Both the position numbers and the translations under genes were made by a program. Below, piece after piece: positions 1-6,559 of a stretch of 14,360 bases of DNA (position 1 is its first letter; each line of letters begins with the position of its first letter). Below the pieces are notes generated by a model. The model was not told the DNA's origin and ran no database searches. It saw nothing but the letters and a program-made list of their open reading frames with translations. Source of the DNA: JAAFHB01 sp037128295 (lineage in GTDB: Bacteria > Bacteroidota > Bacteroidia > Bacteroidales > Prolixibacteraceae); contig JBAXWR010000184.1 of assembly GCA_037128295.1 (NCBI GenBank), positions 1 through 14,360 of the forward strand. The letters run 5' to 3'.

Positions 1-717
1 TAGAGTATCCCTTCCGGCAAGGAATTTAGCCGAAGGAATCACAAGATTGTCAATAAAGGAGATTGAGTCTGCACCTGGTGTGAACTTACGGTTATTGTCG
101 AGGTCGCTAATGCCATAAACCTGAAAAGTATCGGCAGGGAGATTTGTGACTGCGAAAAACCCTTGTTTGTCAGTTTTGGCAATGAAATCAGGCTTTGTTG
201 TATAAACCAATGTATCCGAACGCCCTTTATACAAAAAAACATAGGAGTTGGCAACAGGTTCGAGGTTAAAGGCATCTTTTACAAATCCTACGATACGCAG
301 GGAGTCAAGCTTGGGGCCTGTCGAAAATGCAAGTCTCAGGTTCCTTAATGGATTTCTTTCGTTGTTGTCAGAGATCGCATCTTTTAAGTCAAGCGAATAG
401 GTCGTATTGGGTTTTAACTTCTCATTCAGATCAATAATCAACGACTTTCCTTTTGTCCTGAAAACAGGTCGTTTGGTCGTTGGTGGCGAAACAACAAACT
501 TCTCGTTAAATCCTTCAACTACAACAAATTCGTTAAAGTTTAGCCGAACTTTCTGTTCAGTAAAATTCGTCTGATTAAAGGATGGAATACTTCGTACAAT
601 AAAAGGAGGAATCGTATCTTTTAGTCCGCCACGGGGCATACCGATATTGGCACACGAGACGAAAAAAGAAAGATAACCAATGACAATAATTACCAGATAG
701 ATTAATTTATTTGCCAA
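1..717 (-). CDS. Ig-like (BIG_5 type) domain lipoprotein, C-terminus beyond window
   Basis: This is an open frame of 239 codons with no stop before the window edge. A hydrophobic stretch (about residues 5–21) ends in the lipobox FVSC with Cys22, so an envelope lipoprotein is expected. After the Cys comes the pattern MPRGGLKDTIPPF, typical of a Bacteroidota lipoprotein family with an SbsA-like Ig domain (BIG_5). The segment with FNEFVVV, then KPNTTYSLDLKDAISDNNERN, is the signature core of that domain (about residues 40–115). A second unit beginning RIVGFVKDAFNLEPVANSY resembles a carboxypeptidase-regulatory-like fold. No ATG lies upstream of the signal peptide: the frame is stopped by TAA TAA at 730–735, leaving TTG at 717 (chosen) or CTG at 726. 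The first in-frame ATG falls after the lipobox and would remove the signal peptide. The gene follows the DUF4270 gene by about 15 bases, so co-transcription is likely. Its function is unknown. Confidence 0.8.
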   Translation of the reverse strand, partial: MANKLIYLVIIVIGYLSFFVSCANIGMPRGGLKDTIPPFIVRSIPSFNQTNFTEQKVRLNFNEFVVVEGFNEKFVVSPPTTKRPVFRTKGKSLIIDLNEKLKPNTTYSLDLKDAISDNNERNPLRNLRLAFSTGPKLDSLRIVGFVKDAFNLEPVANSYVFLYKGRSDTLVYTTKPDFIAKTDKQGFFAVTNLPADTFQVYGISDLDNNRKFTPGADSISFIDNLVIPSAKFLAGRDTL

Positions 718-732
718 TCTTTTCAGATTTTA

Positions 733-2052
733 TTATTTGTAACGTGTGTAAGTTACACTAAATTCAATTGGTAAAGCACTTTTCGCCCCTTTCAACACAA
801 CTCTTTTCCCTGAAAAGTTGCGCTCAGTAGAAACAAGATAAAAACCATTATTGTGCATTGGTGTGCCATCAGTATTCAACCCTTTCATCAGCTTCTGCAA
901 ATGCTGTGTCACATTAAACGAATAAGTGGAAGAGGTAGCATCATAAAATCCACCATAATAAGTACTGGAAAGTTCACTGTCTTTTGGAAATTCCTCATCA
1001 CCAGTATCGGTAATCACTTTAAGGTACAACCTGTCGGGCATTGCATATCGCCTGTAATCGCTCATAATTGTATCAGCATGGATGATAAGAGTGGCCTTAT
1101 TGATAATATAATTTGTGGAATCCTGCCATTTGGAAAGTGCTGGCACCAATATTTTTGTCCTGATTCCCCCTGTAGGCTGTACATAAATCAATGAATCGGT
1201 ACTTGTTTGAGTATCCAAAAACTGCTTGAACCTTGCATGTGAATAATCATGGGTATAACCAGCAACATTGGCAGAGTTTTTCGAGATCCGGTAAGCAAAA
1301 CCTAGTGTATCTTTCAATGTACTATGGTAATACAAAACCAACGAAGAGGAGTTAGGGTCAATACTGACCAAAGTACCCTTCCGGCTGATTGGTGCTGTCT
1401 CCACGTATAAACCCTTAAAAATATTGGTGAACACATCATTACTGATCATCTTCAAAGAGTCGATACCAAGTAGGCGGGTGCCAAAGGAATTGCTTAACCT
1501 GACACTGATCACCTGCTGTGTCGTGTCCGCCAACGTAGAATCCATCCTTAATTTTGGGATAAAACTTCCACTTCCAAGTGGTTCTGCAGATGCAAGGGTT
1601 TTTATATTGAACGATGATAAATACTTGGCGTCATAATTCAGGGTATTGGCTAATTCATAAACTTTAAAGCCCTGAGCACTAACCGTATCTCCGTAAATAA
1701 TCTTATAATACATCCTTAATACAATCGAATCGATAGAGGAATTTGCATCATAATCGGGATGATATGGAAGCCTGAACTGAGCCGCAAAAGATGCATCCGT
1801 ACGCCCAAACAATGGATCATTGAAGCTCCCCAATAAATTGTATTTTGGACGGTCAACCCTTATTTTAGTATCGGAATATGGATTAGTGGAAATAGAGGAT
1901 ATATCCTTATAATATTTTGTTTCCAAAACTTTTACACCGGGCAACATATTAATCCCGAGGGTTTGGTCACCCTTCTTACACCCCCAAATCAGAACAGAAA
2001 ACAAAAGAATTGCCCCAATCAAGTTCTTAAAATCTAAATATCTATCTTTCAA
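733..2052 (-). CDS. DUF4270 family lipoprotein
   Basis: The product is 439 residues. A hydrophobic N-terminus (about residues 11–24) ends in ILLFSVLIWGC, giving a lipobox with Cys25, followed by KKGDQTLGINMLPG. That post-cysteine pattern (…TLG…MLPG) and the overall length fit the DUF4270 family of Bacteroidota lipoproteins. The rest is beta-rich and has no catalytic motif I recognise. The start codon is TTG at 2050–2052: the frame is closed upstream by TAA at 2065–2067 and there is no ATG or GTG in between. The gene ends in tandem TAA TAA. It lies 34 bases after the GlgA-like gene and just before the Ig-like lipoprotein. The three probably form one operon read from the promoter near 2909–2939. 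From memory, DUF4270 next to the GlgA-like gene and panC is a recurring order in this phylum, but no function has been settled. Confidence 0.85.
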   Translation of the reverse strand: MKDRYLDFKNLIGAILLFSVLIWGCKKGDQTLGINMLPGVKVLETKYYKDISSISTNPYSDTKIRVDRPKYNLLGSFNDPLFGRTDASFAAQFRLPYHPDYDANSSIDSIVLRMYYKIIYGDTVSAQGFKVYELANTLNYDAKYLSSFNIKTLASAEPLGSGSFIPKLRMDSTLADTTQQVISVRLSNSFGTRLLGIDSLKMISNDVFTNIFKGLYVETAPISRKGTLVSIDPNSSSLVLYYHSTLKDTLGFAYRISKNSANVAGYTHDYSHARFKQFLDTQTSTDSLIYVQPTGGIRTKILVPALSKWQDSTNYIINKATLIIHADTIMSDYRRYAMPDRLYLKVITDTGDEEFPKDSELSSTYYGGFYDATSSTYSFNVTQHLQKLMKGLNTDGTPMHNNGFYLVSTERNFSGKRVVLKGAKSALPIEFSVTYTRYK

Positions 2053-2086
2053 TGTGTTATACTTTTAGTAAAATCAGCGCAAATTA

Positions 2087-2887
2087 TTAAAAAATATTGT
2101 AAAAATCAAAGTAGGAATTAATGTAAGACTCCTTCGACTGATAATCGAGAAACGGTTTACCCGAAGCTTTCATATAATCCTCCAATTCCTTATTGATGCT
2201 TTCACTCCCCTTTGTAGTTGCGTCGGAATAATCAATTGCCATCTTACCAAAATTGACAAAATTTGGATCTTTGATAACAGAAATTTCATTTATATCGATT
2301 CCGTCCTCTGCGATTTTTTGAGCCATTGTGCTGTTCAAAGGACTATTGTAATGGTCTTCGTAAACAGTATAAATTATCTTTGCATTGGCGAAGAGAGGAT
2401 TATCCTTGTAAGTTCTTTTGACAAATAAGGGTACCATTCCTGTAAACCAACCATGACAATGGATAATATCGGGTGACCAGCGCAGCTTAATAACCGTTTC
2501 CAATACGCCCCTGGCAAAGAAAATTGCCCTTTCATCGTTATCGTCGAATTCTATTCCCTCATCGTTCGCGATAGTAAATTTACGCTGAAAATAGTCCTCA
2601 TTATCAATAAAATAGACCTGCATGCGAGCCGCCTGTATTGATGCCACCTTAATAATCAACGGATGATCATTGTCGTTAATAACCAAATTCATACCGGAAA
2701 GACGGATCACTTCATGAAGCTGGTTCCTCCTCTCATTGACACATCCGAAACGGGGCATAAATGTGCGGATTTCTTTTCCTCTTTCCTGGATACCTTGCGG
2801 AAGGTATCTTCCAATCTCAGAAATCTCAGATTCAGGTAGATAGGGAGTGATTTCCTGCGAGATAAATAAAACCTTCTTCTTTTCCAT
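2087..2887 (-). CDS. Glycogen/starch synthase-like protein, N-terminal (GT5) domain only
   Basis: The product is 266 residues from the ATG at 2887. A GTG two codons upstream (2893) is possible but less likely. The start KKVLFISQEITPY and the region DIIHCHGWFTGMVPLF (residues 140–155) align with the N-terminal Rossmann domain of GT5 glycogen synthases. True GlgA is about 470–490 residues and has a second Rossmann domain with the C-terminal substrate-binding site, which is absent here. Key motifs have also changed: the ADP-glucose-binding KTGGL is PESEI (18–22), HAHDWH is HCHGWF (143–148), and VHNLAYQG is VYEDHYNS. It is therefore probably not an active synthase, although automated annotation would call it one. 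It is the first gene of a likely operon with DUF4270 and an Ig-like lipoprotein, and is divergent from panC. There is no C-terminal half in another frame downstream, so this is not a frameshifted GlgA. Confidence 0.82.
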   Translation of the reverse strand: MEKKKVLFISQEITPYLPESEISEIGRYLPQGIQERGKEIRTFMPRFGCVNERRNQLHEVIRLSGMNLVINDNDHPLIIKVASIQAARMQVYFIDNEDYFQRKFTIANDEGIEFDDNDERAIFFARGVLETVIKLRWSPDIIHCHGWFTGMVPLFVKRTYKDNPLFANAKIIYTVYEDHYNSPLNSTMAQKIAEDGIDINEISVIKDPNFVNFGKMAIDYSDATTKGSESINKELEDYMKASGKPFLDYQSKESYINSYFDFYNIF

Positions 2888-2908
2888 TGCCACAACTTAA
2901 ATATTTTG

Positions 2909-2939
2909 CAAAAATATATAAAATATCCTGAATATTCAA
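2909..2939 (-). promoter_or_regulatory. Bacteroidota-type promoter for the GlgA-like operon
   Basis: On the minus strand the sequence TATTTTTG (2909–2916) matches the Bacteroidota -7 consensus TAnnTTTG exactly. A TTG (2937–2939) sits 20 bases upstream, the spacing expected for the -33 element. Transcription would start near 2902–2905, leaving a leader of about 15–18 bases before the ATG at 2887. No Shine–Dalgarno sequence is present, as usual in this phylum. Confidence 0.6.
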
Positions 2940-3012
2940 TCATTTCGCAAGCCGCTTATTAATAAGTAACCTTGGCATGTTAAAGTTTGGTCATTGAAGT
3001 TAAACAAATACC

Positions 3013-3043
3013 TTTCATCGTGTTCACATTTTTTGTTACTTTG
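3013..3043 (+). promoter_or_regulatory. Candidate Bacteroidota-type promoter for panC–panD–radA
   Basis: TACTTTG at 3037–3043 fits the shorter TAnnTTG form of the -7 element. A TTTC at 3013–3016, one base off TTTG, lies 20 bases upstream as a possible -33 element. A start near 3050 would give a leader of only about 10–13 bases before the panC ATG at 3062. It is weaker than the promoter on the opposite strand. The 174 bases between the two start codons hold nothing else I can identify. Confidence 0.45.
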
Positions 3044-3061
3044 CATTTAGTTTATCAATAA

Positions 3062-3907
3062 ATGGAACTTTATACTACAATTTCATCTCTTAAGGAGGCT
3101 CTGCGAGTCTGGCGAACAAAAGGTTTAACAATAGGATTTGTTCCTACTATGGGTGCCCTTCACGAAGGGCATTTATCACTTGTTGAAAAGGCAGGAGTAC
3201 TGTGCGACATCGTAGTTGTTTCAATTTTCGTCAATCCTACCCAGTTTAATGACCCATCTGATCTTGCCAATTACCCAAGGACACTCGAATCGGACATGAA
3301 ACTGCTTTCGGGCAAACATTGTGATTGTGTTTTCTCACCACTGGTCGCGGAAATTTATCCTGTTCCAGATAACCGCAGGTTTGATTTCGGAAATCTTGAA
3401 ACTGTGATGGAGGGTCGGTTCAGACCTGGACATTTCAACGGAGTGGCCCAGGTGGTCAGCAAACTCTTTGAAATCGTTGAACCTGATAAAGCCTTTTTCG
3501 GTCAGAAAGATTTTCAGCAATTGGCAATAGTAAAGGAGCTTGTGCGCCAGATGAAATATCCTATTGATATTGTACCATGTGAAATCATCCGTGAATCTGA
3601 TGGCCTGGCAATGAGTTCAAGAAATAGGTTATTACTTCCACAATATCGTGAATGTGCCCCATTGATTTATAAAACCTTAATTGAGGCCTCTATGCTCGCC
3701 CGCACCAAATCGGTGGATCAGGTTAAGGAATACGTCACAAATCAAATAAATAACTCCAATTTACTGGTAGTCGAGTATTTTGAACTAGTTGATGAAAGGT
3801 ATTTATCGCCTATTGAAAGTTGGGACGCTCCCGGGGGTAAAATTGGGTGCATCGCAGTTTTTGCCGGAAAAATACGGTTGATCGATAACATTATTTTTGA
3901 CATCTAA
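3062..3907 (+). CDS. panC: Pantothenate synthetase (pantoate–beta-alanine ligase)
   Basis: PanC joins pantoate and beta-alanine using ATP, through a pantoyl-adenylate, to make pantothenate for coenzyme A; it is cytosolic. The 281-residue length is normal for the family. FVPTMGALHEGH (26–37) contains the HIGH-like ATP-binding motif with His34 and His37. Further family blocks are VNPTQFN, GRFRPGHFNGV, FFGQKDFQQ and the KMSKS-like MSSRNRLL. All appear intact, so the enzyme should be active. The start is the ATG at 3062, just after a promoter candidate. panD follows after 11 bases, so the enzyme making one PanC substrate (beta-alanine) is co-transcribed with it. Confidence 0.97.
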   Translation: MELYTTISSLKEALRVWRTKGLTIGFVPTMGALHEGHLSLVEKAGVLCDIVVVSIFVNPTQFNDPSDLANYPRTLESDMKLLSGKHCDCVFSPLVAEIYPVPDNRRFDFGNLETVMEGRFRPGHFNGVAQVVSKLFEIVEPDKAFFGQKDFQQLAIVKELVRQMKYPIDIVPCEIIRESDGLAMSSRNRLLLPQYRECAPLIYKTLIEASMLARTKSVDQVKEYVTNQINNSNLLVVEYFELVDERYLSPIESWDAPGGKIGCIAVFAGKIRLIDNIIFDI

Positions 3908-3918
3908 ATTAAGCAGCA

Positions 3919-4272
3919 ATGTTCATAGAAGTTTGTAAATCCAAAATTCACCGAGTTACAATTACAGGTGCCGACCTTCAATATGTGGGAAGCATAACAA
4001 TTGATGAAGACCTGATGGATGGAGCCAATCTGATTGAAAATGAAAAGGTTCAGGTTCTTGATGTCAATAATGGGGAACGTTTGGAAACCTATGTTATAAG
4101 GGGGGAACGTGGTAAAGGCGAAATCATCCTGAACGGACCTGCGGCACGCAAAGTTTCTGTTGGGGACATTATCATCATTGTTTCATATGCCTCGATGGAT
4201 TTTGAGGAGGCAAAAAACTTTAAACCACGAATTATCTTTCCTGATACCGATACAAATAGACTTTTAGATTAA
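3919..4272 (+). CDS. panD: Aspartate 1-decarboxylase (pyruvoyl enzyme)
   Basis: PanD converts L-aspartate to beta-alanine, the partner substrate of PanC. The 117-residue proenzyme self-cleaves between Gly24 and Ser25, seen here in QYVGSITID, turning Ser25 into the pyruvoyl group. Lys9, His11, Tyr22, Arg54, Tyr58 and Asn72, which match the positions used in the E. coli enzyme, are all present, so an active enzyme is expected. The gene lies 11 bases after panC and 13 bases before radA. This order panC–panD–radA is one transcription unit by spacing. From memory, many Bacteroidota genomes have a membrane flippase-like gene between panD and radA; it is absent here. Confidence 0.97.
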   Translation: MFIEVCKSKIHRVTITGADLQYVGSITIDEDLMDGANLIENEKVQVLDVNNGERLETYVIRGERGKGEIILNGPAARKVSVGDIIIIVSYASMDFEEAKNFKPRIIFPDTDTNRLLD

Positions 4273-4285
4273 AAACAATCCTCAA

Positions 4286-5638
4286 GTGTCAAAAGCTAAA
4301 ACCACTTTTGTTTGTCAGAATTGCGGCATTCAATCCCCCAAATGGGTTGGCAAATGCACCTCATGCGGTGAATGGAACACCTTTGTGGAGGAGCTGGTAT
4401 TAGAAAGGAAAAGCAACAGTTCTTTGGTAAAAGGAAACCTGAAACCACTTCTCCTCTCAGAAATTGATCTGGACAAACAATCAAGGATCGTAACGGGGAA
4501 CAACGAATTCGATAGGGTCATTGGAGGCGGCATTGTTCCAGGTGGCTTGATCCTTTTAGGCGGTGAACCTGGAATTGGCAAATCGACACTTGTGCTTCAG
4601 ATTGCATTGCAAATGACACAGTTGAAGGTCTTATACATTTCAGGTGAAGAGAGTTTGCAACAATTAAAAATGAGGGCAATCCGTTTGGCAGGGAAACAAT
4701 CGGGGTGCTTGTTTTTGTGCGAGACATTACTTGAAACGATATTGTCCCATATCGAGCGCGAAAAACCCGATCTTGTAATTATCGACTCAATCCAGACGGT
4801 TGCAACTGAAATGGCTGAGTCGTCGCCTGGAAGTGTGACCCAAATCAGGGAATGTACAGTAGGAATCATGAAGGTTGCCAAATTGAACCAGATTGCGGTC
4901 ATATTGATTGGTCATATTAACAAAGAGGGTAGTCTGGCAGGACCCAAAGTACTGGAGCATATTGTTGATACGGTGCTTCAGTTTGAAGGGGACAGAAACT
5001 ACCTTTACAGGATATTGCGTTCGGTGAAAAACCGTTTTGGGTCAACTTCTGAATTGGGGATATTCGAGATGCGGCAGGACGGGCTGCACGAAGTGGCTAA
5101 TCCGTCGGAAATGCTGTTGTCGTCACATAACGATGGGTTGAGTGGCACAGCTACTGCGGCAACAATGGAAGGGCTGCGCTCATTTTTAATCGAGGTTCAA
5201 GCACTGGTCAGCTCTGCAGCCTACGGCAACCCTCAACGGTCGGCTACAGGGTTCGACCTCCGCCGGATGAACATGTTACTAGCGGTCCTTGAAAAAAGAG
5301 CAGGTTTTAAATTGATGACCAAGGATGTTTTTTTGAATATTGCAGGTGGTTTAAGGGTCGATGACCCCGCGATGGACCTGAGTGTTATTGCTGCCATCCT
5401 ATCGTCAAATTTTGATGTGGCAATCAACAAGCAAATTGCTTTTGCAGGGGAGGTTGGATTGACTGGTGAGATCAGGCCGGTAAACAGGGTCGAACAGCGT
5501 ATAGCAGAAGCCCAAAAACTTGGCTTTAAAGAGATTTATCTATCGAAATACAACAAAGGTGTTGATTTTTCCCGATTTGAAATTAAAATCCATCAGATTG
5601 ACAGGGTTGAAAAAATGATCAGGACACTGTTTTCATAA
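4286..5638 (+). CDS. radA: DNA repair protein RadA
   Basis: RadA is a RecA-related ATPase/helicase that acts with RecA on branched recombination intermediates. The 450-residue product has the full family layout. An N-terminal zinc finger is CQNC (10–13) plus CTSC (24–27). The Walker A motif is GEPGIGKST (93–101). The RadA-specific KNRFG motif is at 248–252. A Lon-protease-like C-terminal domain (about 290–450) contains GLRVDDPAMDL and GEVGLTGEIRPV. The start codon is GTG at 4286; translation from it gives the expected SKAKTTFVCQNCG beginning. It is the last gene of the pan–radA unit, and the only thing after it is the palindrome at the convergent junction with gldN. Confidence 0.96.
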   Translation: MSKAKTTFVCQNCGIQSPKWVGKCTSCGEWNTFVEELVLERKSNSSLVKGNLKPLLLSEIDLDKQSRIVTGNNEFDRVIGGGIVPGGLILLGGEPGIGKSTLVLQIALQMTQLKVLYISGEESLQQLKMRAIRLAGKQSGCLFLCETLLETILSHIEREKPDLVIIDSIQTVATEMAESSPGSVTQIRECTVGIMKVAKLNQIAVILIGHINKEGSLAGPKVLEHIVDTVLQFEGDRNYLYRILRSVKNRFGSTSELGIFEMRQDGLHEVANPSEMLLSSHNDGLSGTATAATMEGLRSFLIEVQALVSSAAYGNPQRSATGFDLRRMNMLLAVLEKRAGFKLMTKDVFLNIAGGLRVDDPAMDLSVIAAILSSNFDVAINKQIAFAGEVGLTGEIRPVNRVEQRIAEAQKLGFKEIYLSKYNKGVDFSRFEIKIHQIDRVEKMIRTLFS

Positions 5639-5642
5639 AACG

Positions 5643-5672
5643 TGTAGAGACGCACGGCCGTGCGTCTCTACA
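5643..5672. repeat. Perfect 30-nt palindrome between convergent radA and gldN
   Basis: Each arm is TGTAGAGACGCACGG, followed directly by its exact reverse complement with no loop. It is flanked by AAAACG on the left and A6 on the right. It lies in the 58 bases between the radA and gldN stop codons, where a bidirectional terminator would be useful. However, neither strand has a T-run right after the stem (the plus strand is followed by A's, the minus strand by ACGTTTTA), so it is not a textbook intrinsic terminator. Palindromes with GTAGAGACG…CGTCTCTAC ends are, as I recall, dispersed in several bacterial phyla including Bacteroidota, so a mobile or REP-like repeat is my preferred reading. The transcript could still fold into a stable stem of up to 13–15 pairs. 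Confidence 0.85.
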
Positions 5673-5696
5673 AAAAATGCCATTAAAAACAAATTG

Positions 5697-6557
5697 CTAA
5701 TATTCCCAAAGATCCTGTTCGTAATTGAAAATAGAGTTTTTTATCCTTTCCGATTCCTGGGCTGCATATTCTCCACTTGCATATGATTCAATATTTCTAT
5801 TGTTGTACATGTTTTCCTCTTTAACGATATATCCATCAAAACGCCTGGTCAGGAACAGGTCATCAAAACTCAAATTTCTTGATCCATTGAACCCGTTTAA
5901 CGATTCCTCCTTCGCCAGTAATCCTCGTATTTCGGGATAATTTACCCAAAAAAGCTGTTTCCGCTCATAGATTGGATTAGGATCTTTCTCATTTCTCACA
6001 AAAACCCTGATCGGACAAATACCCAAAATTCTTACCTGAAGTGTTGACTTTTGTTTGTCAAAATACCACACTTCTTTAATCATCATTTGCTTAACTTCAG
6101 ATGCTGGAAATTCCTTTTTGACTTTGATTTCAGTCTCAACTCCAGTGTCCGGATCAACAGTCTTTACTGTTTTCATGGAGTCGGCGCCAAAAACATTCGA
6201 TGACTCAGCGTAGGTAAGGGTTTTCTTGAATTCATCATCGGTTTTTGCATCAAATGCAGCAATCGTTTTTTGCTCAATTCCCTTTAATATAATACTGATT
6301 AGATTTTTTCGACCCTGTATTTCACGAGTGGGAAAATAAAACTGTTGGTTAGCTTTTTCACGCAAATCGATAAGTCGCCATACAGTTCTGGACCAAACTA
6401 CATCAGCTTCCCTTACCGCAGGCAGCGGAGCAGGCTTACGTTCTTTTGTAGTACTTTTTTCGTAAGCGTTTTCGACAACCCTTGTCTGGGCATTTAACTG
6501 ATCTACTGAACCCAAACCTATCAAAATTGAAACGAATAGCCAAACCTTTACTCTCAT
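5697..6557 (-). CDS. gldN: T9SS ring component GldN/PorN
   Basis: GldN (PorN) binds the lipoprotein GldK (PorK) to form the periplasmic ring under the outer membrane that GldM contacts. The 286-residue product has a cleavable signal peptide (MRVKVWLFVSILIGLGSV…LNAQ, about residues 1–24). The family core follows, with DVVWSRTVWRLIDLREKANQ (about 53–72), then the FYFPT segment and ILGICPIRVF. The TAG of gldM and this ATG are separated by 2 bases, indicating translational coupling. It is the last gene of the cluster and somewhat shorter than the F. johnsoniae and P. gingivalis proteins as I recall them, with no sign of a frameshift. Confidence 0.94.
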   Translation of the reverse strand: MRVKVWLFVSILIGLGSVDQLNAQTRVVENAYEKSTTKERKPAPLPAVREADVVWSRTVWRLIDLREKANQQFYFPTREIQGRKNLISIILKGIEQKTIAAFDAKTDDEFKKTLTYAESSNVFGADSMKTVKTVDPDTGVETEIKVKKEFPASEVKQMMIKEVWYFDKQKSTLQVRILGICPIRVFVRNEKDPNPIYERKQLFWVNYPEIRGLLAKEESLNGFNGSRNLSFDDLFLTRRFDGYIVKEENMYNNRNIESYASGEYAAQESERIKNSIFNYEQDLWEY

Positions 6558-6559
6558 TG

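Noticed and set aside
2087..2893. Frameshifted or truncated full-length GlgA
   Set aside because: Only 34 bases separate its stop from the DUF4270 gene and no C-terminal GT domain is found in any frame; the altered motifs also fit a distinct family rather than recent damage.
4296..4902. Overlapping antisense ORFs inside radA
   Set aside because: They are shadows of the well-supported radA frame, with no family motifs, no start context and no conserved composition.
5643..5680. Palindrome as a classical intrinsic terminator for radA or gldN
   Set aside because: The stem is strong but neither strand has a T-run directly after it; the A6 lies downstream for radA and upstream for gldN.
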